Part shown: in pieces, positions 59,161-64,000 of the stretch
Layout: every line of letters starts with the position of its first letter
How positions within the stretch are numbered: position 1 is the stretch's first letter
Assembly (NCBI GenBank): GCA_015680685.1
Contig: MNCI01001005.1
Location: forward strand, 362,023 to 426,022
Source of the DNA: Gnetum montanum
Lineage: Eukaryota > Streptophyta > Gnetopsida > Gnetales > Gnetaceae
Direction of reading: 5' to 3'
Length of the DNA stretch: 64,000 nt
Notes under the pieces: model-generated
Told to the model about the DNA's origin: nothing
Seen by the model: the letters and a program-made list of their open reading frames with translations, nothing else
Databases searched by the model: none
Made by a program: the position numbers and the translations under genes

Positions 59161-60779
59161 GCATTGATGGAACCTCAACAACATAACCATTGACCATTAT
59201 AGTCAAACTTTGACCTTAGTCAAACTTGCAAAATATGAAGAGTTTTTGAGTGAAATTGATGTCAAATGAAAGCTTAAAAGACCAAGAATTGTATGAAAAC
59301 ATGAGAAGAGGGTGGTGAAACTCATAAATTTTGGAAAAATGCAAAAATTTAATTTAGTGGATGAATGAAATGAAAGATTAAGGAGCACTAAGTAACCTAC
59401 TCAATGAAATATGTGAAAGATAGGATTGTGACAATGTCAAAGGTAAGGAACATTAATTAACCAAGCCAAAAGCTATCCAAGTGGGTTATCCCCATAGTAG
59501 GCTCATGCCCTTTTGCCCTTGCATAACCTCAACTAAGAAGTCTATAGGCCCCATAGCCAATTTAATAATCATGACAAATTAAGGACCAAACTGAAAGAAT
59601 CTACTCAAGAATCCCAACAAATCAAACTAAGACATAGAGCATAACGTAGAACATAGTAGTGAGGTGAGTTATGGCAGCATGGATGGATGATAGAGAAGGT
59701 GAAATGGAGTTCCAAATTGAGGTCATCAGAAGTCCAGTATGGAATTTGTATTTAAAATGACCCAAGAAGTTCCATCCTCAGTCTAGACCAAAACCATCTA
59801 CTTTCAGTGACTTCGCATCCCCACTCTAAGATTGATCCACCCACTCAAGATATAAGAATGCTTCCACAAAACAACCACCATCTCACAAAGAGAGGAAAAG
59901 AGAAGTAGAAAGTAAGAGAGAGGGCCTCAGTCAGAGGGGACCTTCAATCATAGGTGCATGTTGTTTGAGTCCCATAACTAGTGCTTGTAACCCATTTATT
60001 TGTCCAAGGGATGTGCTTTGAATTCCCATCATTTTTATTTTTTTTCTATTTTTTTCAAAATTGGAACCACACCATGCAAGGACTTATTCATATTAAAGGG
60101 GTGTTCTTTGAATTTTCATTATTTTTGTTTTCTTCTTGAATGGGAACCACATCATGCAATGACATTATTTGACTTCCTATTATTGGTTGGTTTCGAACGG
60201 TAAGAAGTCCGTGAAAAACACTCAAGCACTTAAGCCAGTAGAAGAGTACAAAGAGTATTAAGTCCCCTTGAAGTCACATCCTTTACAAACATTTGAATCC
60301 TTCCTAATTCTAGAGCCACCAAGGTCGCCAATTAATTAGAAGTTTCTTTAATGAAAAGGAACCTCAAATTCCCATAATAAAGGAAACTATAGAGTTCATT
60401 GGATCGAGCAGATGATGTGGACTCACTACCTATTCCATGAAAAATAAACCATGACAAAAGCATCAAACATCATAATTCAAAAATAGAAATTAGAGATCAA
60501 TAATCACACATTAAGCACAAACCATCATTAGTAGAAAACAATAGTAGCACTGTGTGCTATGGCAATAAAGCAAGTTTATTAGGAAAAATGAGGAAATACC
60601 ATACTTAAATCAAACCAAATAAAGAAAAATATAAGAAAATGTAAAATAGTAAAGAAATTTTGAAGGTACTAAAGATGGTCTAAAATTAGAAAAATTTGAA
60701 AAATAAAAAAAATTGTAAAATAAATAGTTTGTAAAAATAAAAAATATAAAAAACAAAAAGTAGAAAAACTGAGAATCAA
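59161..60779 (-). other. L5 conserved noncoding region
   Basis: 59400-60779 parallels 16110-17450 of L3. No gene. A-rich stretch at 60620-60780. Confidence 0.6.
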
Positions 60780-60932
60780 ATTTGATGATTAGCATGGATG
60801 GCCATTTCTCCTATGACTAAGTTCAAATGAAGAGATTCAAAAAATAGAACGTGGTTGTCCATCCATTGAGGCAGTAGTTACACTAGCCTATCTTAGTTGT
60901 AAAAAAGGCTTTACTTGTTGGATGTTAACCAA
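60780..60932 (-). pseudogene. Sequence just after integrase in L5, cut by T4
   Basis: Parallels L3 17450-17610 (GGTTGTC, TTGTTG(A/G)ATGTTAAC). This is the last part of integrase plus adjacent noncoding sequence. It ends at the T4 LTR; ACCAA (60928-60932) would be the left copy of a target duplication. Confidence 0.55.
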
Positions 60933-62225
60933 TGAAACACCACAAAAATCTTTTAAGGGTTGTGCCAGCGTCTACGGCCAGTGTCTACGCCCAACGTCTA
61001 CGCCCAACGTCTACGCCCAGCGTTCACGCCCAGCGTACACGCCCAGCGTCTATGCCCAGCGTACACGCCCAGCGTCTACGCCCAGCGTTCACGACCAGCG
61101 TTCACGCCCAGCGTCTACGCCCAGCGTTCACGCCCGGTGTTCACGCTCAGTGTCTACGCCCAGCTCAGTGTACACGCTCAAGTATGGTAGGGGCACACGC
61201 TCGACGACAGGATTCCCAATGGCAACATGAAGGTGACGGCAAAGAGCAAGGATTGAAGCAAGTGGACACCCGTTGGTCTCCACGCCCGGCGTATACGCCC
61301 AGTGTACACGCCAGCTTGTAAATGTTTACGCTCAGCGTTTATGCCCAGCGTGTACGCCTAGCGTGTACGCTCAGCGTACACACCAGCTTGTAATGTATAC
61401 GCCCAGCGTGTACCAAGTTTCTAAATTGTAACGCCCGGTCTGTACGCCACGTGTCTCCCTATCCGCTTTTCCCGGTAACCCTACCCCTATAAATAGCCCA
61501 ATTTTCCACGTTTACCGGGTCCGCGAAAATTTACCAGAGCCGACCCAGAGCAATTACGCTGCTGAAACCCTCACACGCTCACGCTTACGCTGGAAGCCTT
61601 GCACGCTGCACACTGAACACAGTCCGCGCTTCGCCCACCGTGTCTGCCAGCTGCGTCCTTCCTGTCCACCGGGGCTTTACGTCTGCCTTGTGTCCATACA
61701 CAACTGCGTTAGACCGGTGCACAACATTTTAACTCTATAATCCATTGTTTACGTTTATTGCAAGTTCTTTTATAGTTTTACATCAATTTGGCCCACTCCT
61801 CGTGCACGCTCGCTTGCATTTTCGCTCCGTCTCCGTTTGTATACGCTCGCTGTTCACGCCGTCTTCCTGTTTGCGCCCTACATCCATTCACTGTTTACGC
61901 TGTCACGCCTGTACGCTCACGCTGTGCTCATTTCAGTTTACGCCGTCACCCCCGTACGCTCACGATGTGTTCACTTCTGTTTACGTTGTTTACGCCGTGC
62001 ACGCCTGATTCATTGTTTACGCCCTGTTCACATATAACCCAGCGTATAACGCTTCGGCGGCGCTCGGGGAAGTCCTTGTTTGATCCGCGTGCGGACCATC
62101 CAAGGCACTCTGCCTTCGCCCACTCCAGCTCGCCCTCAAGCGGAGGCAGGGTCAACTGTGCTCGCCCGCATCTCTTTCGGTGTTCGTCATGTTCCAGCCT
62201 TGCACCGATGATTTCGGTCGGCACA
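60933..62225 (+). repeat. T4 5' LTR
   Basis: 1293 bp, TGAAACACC to GGCACA. TATA box TATAAATAG at 61488-61496. Many ACGC-containing words throughout, with a 13-bp array at the start. Ends five bases before the PBS. Confidence 0.88.
60969..61163 (+). repeat. 13-bp tandem array in T4 U3, 15 units
   Basis: Unit CGTCTACGCCCAG with variants CGTTCACGCCCAG and CGTACACGCCCAG, exactly 15 x 13 bp. Because 13 is not a multiple of 3 and the unit has no stop, all three plus frames stay open here. The resulting apparent proteins (SVYAQRLRP-like) are not genes. Confidence 0.93.
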
Positions 62226-62230
62226 GTTTT

Positions 62231-62249
62231 TGGCGCTAAAAGGAGGGCC
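62231..62249 (+). promoter_or_regulatory. Primer-binding site of T4
   Basis: TGGCGCTAAAAGGAGGGCC, after spacer GTTTT. Same site as T2 and T3. Confidence 0.8.
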
Positions 62250-62327
62250 CTTCGCTAAACAGGCTTCACATCCCTCAGCGTTCACGCTGATCAGCGTCCT
62301 CGTTGCCGCTTTTGAACCAGACTCAGT

Positions 62328-62470
62328 GTATATGCTGCACGCTTACGCCAGCGTTCACGCTGGACACAAACCCTAACGTATACGTTGCACGCTTACGCCA
62401 GCGTTCACGCTGGACACAAACCCTAGCGTATACGCTGCACGCTTACGCCAGCGTTCATGCGGGACAGCCT
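62328..62470 (+). repeat. 50-bp tandem repeat in T4 5' untranslated region
   Basis: Three units start at 62328, 62378 and 62428. Each has CACGCTTACGCCAGCGTTCA with GCCAGCGTTCACGCTGG able to form a hairpin. Confidence 0.88.
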
Positions 62471-62540
62471 GTAAACTCATCTACGCCACCGCATATACCG
62501 TTATCCATATCAATTCCACACACTCAAATCGCCCATAATT

Positions 62541-64000
62541 ATGAATCCGATCGACATCACTGCTGCTACTACCCAGAACGTTAACATTTCAGACACAACA
62601 ACTGTCCAGCAACCCACCGCACAACCTATGGGAGGGCAATCCACAATGGGGCCCCGTCGATCGTTGAGGTTGCAAGGGAGAGACCCTGCCGCTAATATCA
62701 TAAGCCAAGACGAATATAACTTCATTTGCATTAAGATACAAGCTGGCCTGGCAGTAGACCGGGCTGAGATGGAAGTAAAAAGGCAATTTGAGATCTTTTA
62801 CAGAGGGGGGTATGAATTCATCCCTTCCCCATACGACGTAATCCCCATTCCGGAGCAATTCTCGGAGCTCTTTACGCAGCTCCTTCTGCATAGGAGCCAA
62901 TCGTTAGACCAGGTTACGGTAGAACCACAACGGGATGAAGAGGACGAATTCGCTGCGCAATCTGAGCATGAAGATTCCTATCATACTCTCAGTCCGCATA
63001 ACCACGTGAACCCTGTATTTAACCCGGACGTAGGGGAAACCATACCTCCGCAACCCATTACCTCTAACCACACCCAAGCACTGTTACAAGGAACATCCGC
63101 GTCAGCTCAAGTCCCTCCCCAGGGCCACCCTTTGTCGAATGCCTTCCCTTTTACACTTGCAGGTTCATCCTCACAAGAACCGCCCCCTCACAGCAACCTA
63201 GGAGTGACGTTTCAAGCCCAGTCCCAAGTGGTAAGAATGCCACACGTTATACCTGTGTCCACACCCGCTCATTACATCCCTCATATCCAAACACACGCGC
63301 CCCCTTTCACTGCCATAACCCAACAAGGAGCTTCCTCGTACAACATGGCCGGACAGTGGCCGATGACGGGCACGACGTCGCACCAGGTTTCCCACCACTA
63401 CATACCACCCCATACGTTGCCACCGATTCATGTACCTCAGACACAGCCACGACAACAACAACAACAGCTTCCTCTCTATAATGTAGTGCCCTTGATGCCA
63501 TCTACTATACACTTCCCGCAAACGCAACCCCCAACGACGCAACTCTCAGCCCTTCAGTCAACCGTTCAATAGTCTAACCTATACAACGCGTCACAAGCCC
63601 AAACCACCTTACTCCCAAACGCTCAGGATTGGGCAGATGTCAAAAGAATGATGCAGGAATTGATAGACGAGGTAAAACGCCTCAAGACCGTCAGCGATGG
63701 GGAGACGAAAGTGATAGATTTCTACAATGACGACCCTATCAGCTCCTCTGTCCCACCTTTAACCCTGCCCAAAGGTGTTCCTTTGCCAACATTAACCAAA
63801 TATAATGGTGAGACAGATCCCAACGCCCATCTCATAACATTTGGATTGGAATGTGCCCTGCTCCAGGCTTGGCCCCACACTGTCCTCCGGGTGTTCCCCA
63901 TGTCCCTCATGGGAAGGGCACTCGATTGGTACCGTGCCTTGCCCAGGAACTCCATCTGCGCTTTGGATGACCTTATACGCCAATTTGTGACCCGGTTCAA
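62541..64000 (+). pseudogene. gag: gag polyprotein of T4 (continues past the window)
   Basis: ATG 62541. One frame to the window end with a single in-frame TAG at 63570-63572, probably from CAG. N-terminal domain: RRSLRLQGRDP, EYNFICIKIQAGL, an Asp/Glu patch and DSYHTLSPHNHVNP, parallel to T3. A Pro/Gln/His-rich linker covers residues ~180-360. The gag core is from about residue 390: TKYNGETDPNAHLITF, ALDWYRALPRNS, LIRQFVTRF. Apart from the stop it looks functional. It could be a pseudogene or, if the TAG is an error, an intact gag. Confidence 0.9.

Larger units (their letters stand above)
54591..60932 (-). mobile_element. L5: Athila-like element, 3' half, minus strand
   Basis: From right to left: the tail of the integrase region (60780-60932), conserved noncoding sequence, a promoter-like block, the env-position pseudogene, a purine tract and the 3' LTR. 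It is interrupted on the right by T4 at 60933, so gag and most of pol are outside the window or beyond T4. Confidence 0.75.
60933..64000 (+). mobile_element. T4: Tat-like element, 5' part
   Basis: LTR 60933-62225, PBS, 5' untranslated region and gag up to the window edge. It has the cleanest gag of the window (one stop), and the LTR ends (TGAAACACC...GCACA) are intact, so this is probably the youngest Tat-like copy. Confidence 0.88.

Noticed and set aside
60922-61321. Overlapping open frames rich in SVYAQRLRP-like repeats
   Set aside because: All three arise from the 13-bp tandem repeat in the T4 LTR; no codon bias, no domain.
62355-62430. AAACCCTAAC as telomeric repeat
   Set aside because: Only one unit per 50-bp repeat; not a (CCCTAAA)n run.
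60976-62470. ACGC-rich direct repeats as a possible CRISPR array
   Set aside because: Head-to-tail repeats without unique spacers, inside an LTR of a plant retrotransposon.

Overview
This window looks like repeat-dense, probably heterochromatic DNA from a land plant with a large genome. Almost everything in it is a long terminal repeat (LTR) retrotransposon or a decayed piece of one. Two Ty3/gypsy lineages dominate. The first is Tat-like: a dual RNase H is visible, LTRs start TGAAACACC, and a 19-base putative primer-binding site (PBS) reads TGGYGCTAAAAGGAGGGCC or a close variant. The second is Athila-like: the PBS resembles TTGGCGCCGTTGCCGGGGA and an extra reading frame lies between integrase and the 3' LTR. 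One Ty1/copia-like remnant is also present. I found no rRNA, tRNA, CRISPR or bacterial-type genes and no convincing intact host gene. The species cannot be named from this sequence.

Layout, with local names (T = Tat-like, L = Athila-like, K = copia-like). 1-3620: T1, the 3' part of a Tat-like element. 3621-9288: L1, with an LTR, a complete but nonsense-riddled gag and a differently typed 3' LTR. 9289-12920: the only stretch not obviously retrotransposon, holding a perfect 9 x 35 bp minisatellite and a GC-richer patch. 12921-26913: L2 on the minus strand, split by a full-length nested minus-strand element L3. A 599-bp piece flanked by single Ns (14121 and 14721) is inverted in the assembly; re-inverting it restores the L3 3' LTR, a 5-bp target duplication and the interrupted L2 gag. 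27211-48724: T2, a gag-protease element without reverse transcriptase (RT), RNase H or integrase. Inside T2 sits T3 (28624-41829), a full-length element with exact CATAG target duplications. 48725-50300: L4 pol fragment. 50461-54590: K1. 54591-60932: L5 on the minus strand, with a roughly 960-codon pseudogene at the env position. 60933-64000: T4, an LTR plus most of gag, continuing past the window.

How the parts relate. T1-T4 share LTR ends, PBS, gag architecture and, where the region is visible (T1-T3), a tandem repeat after pol. T3 has RT, two RNase H domains and integrase but no recognisable protease, because a 1.66-kb tandem duplication carrying an antisense ORF occupies that place. T2 has gag and protease but no RT or integrase. 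L1, L2 and L5 also lack visible RT. None of the fully visible elements could be autonomous now.

Several patterns stand out. Decay is mainly nonsense substitution (often CAG to TAG), with few frameshifts in some genes. Each LTR family carries its own short, mostly palindromic repeat array. An Ogre-like intron before RT is plausible. Percent identities and repeat counts were made by eye and are approximate.
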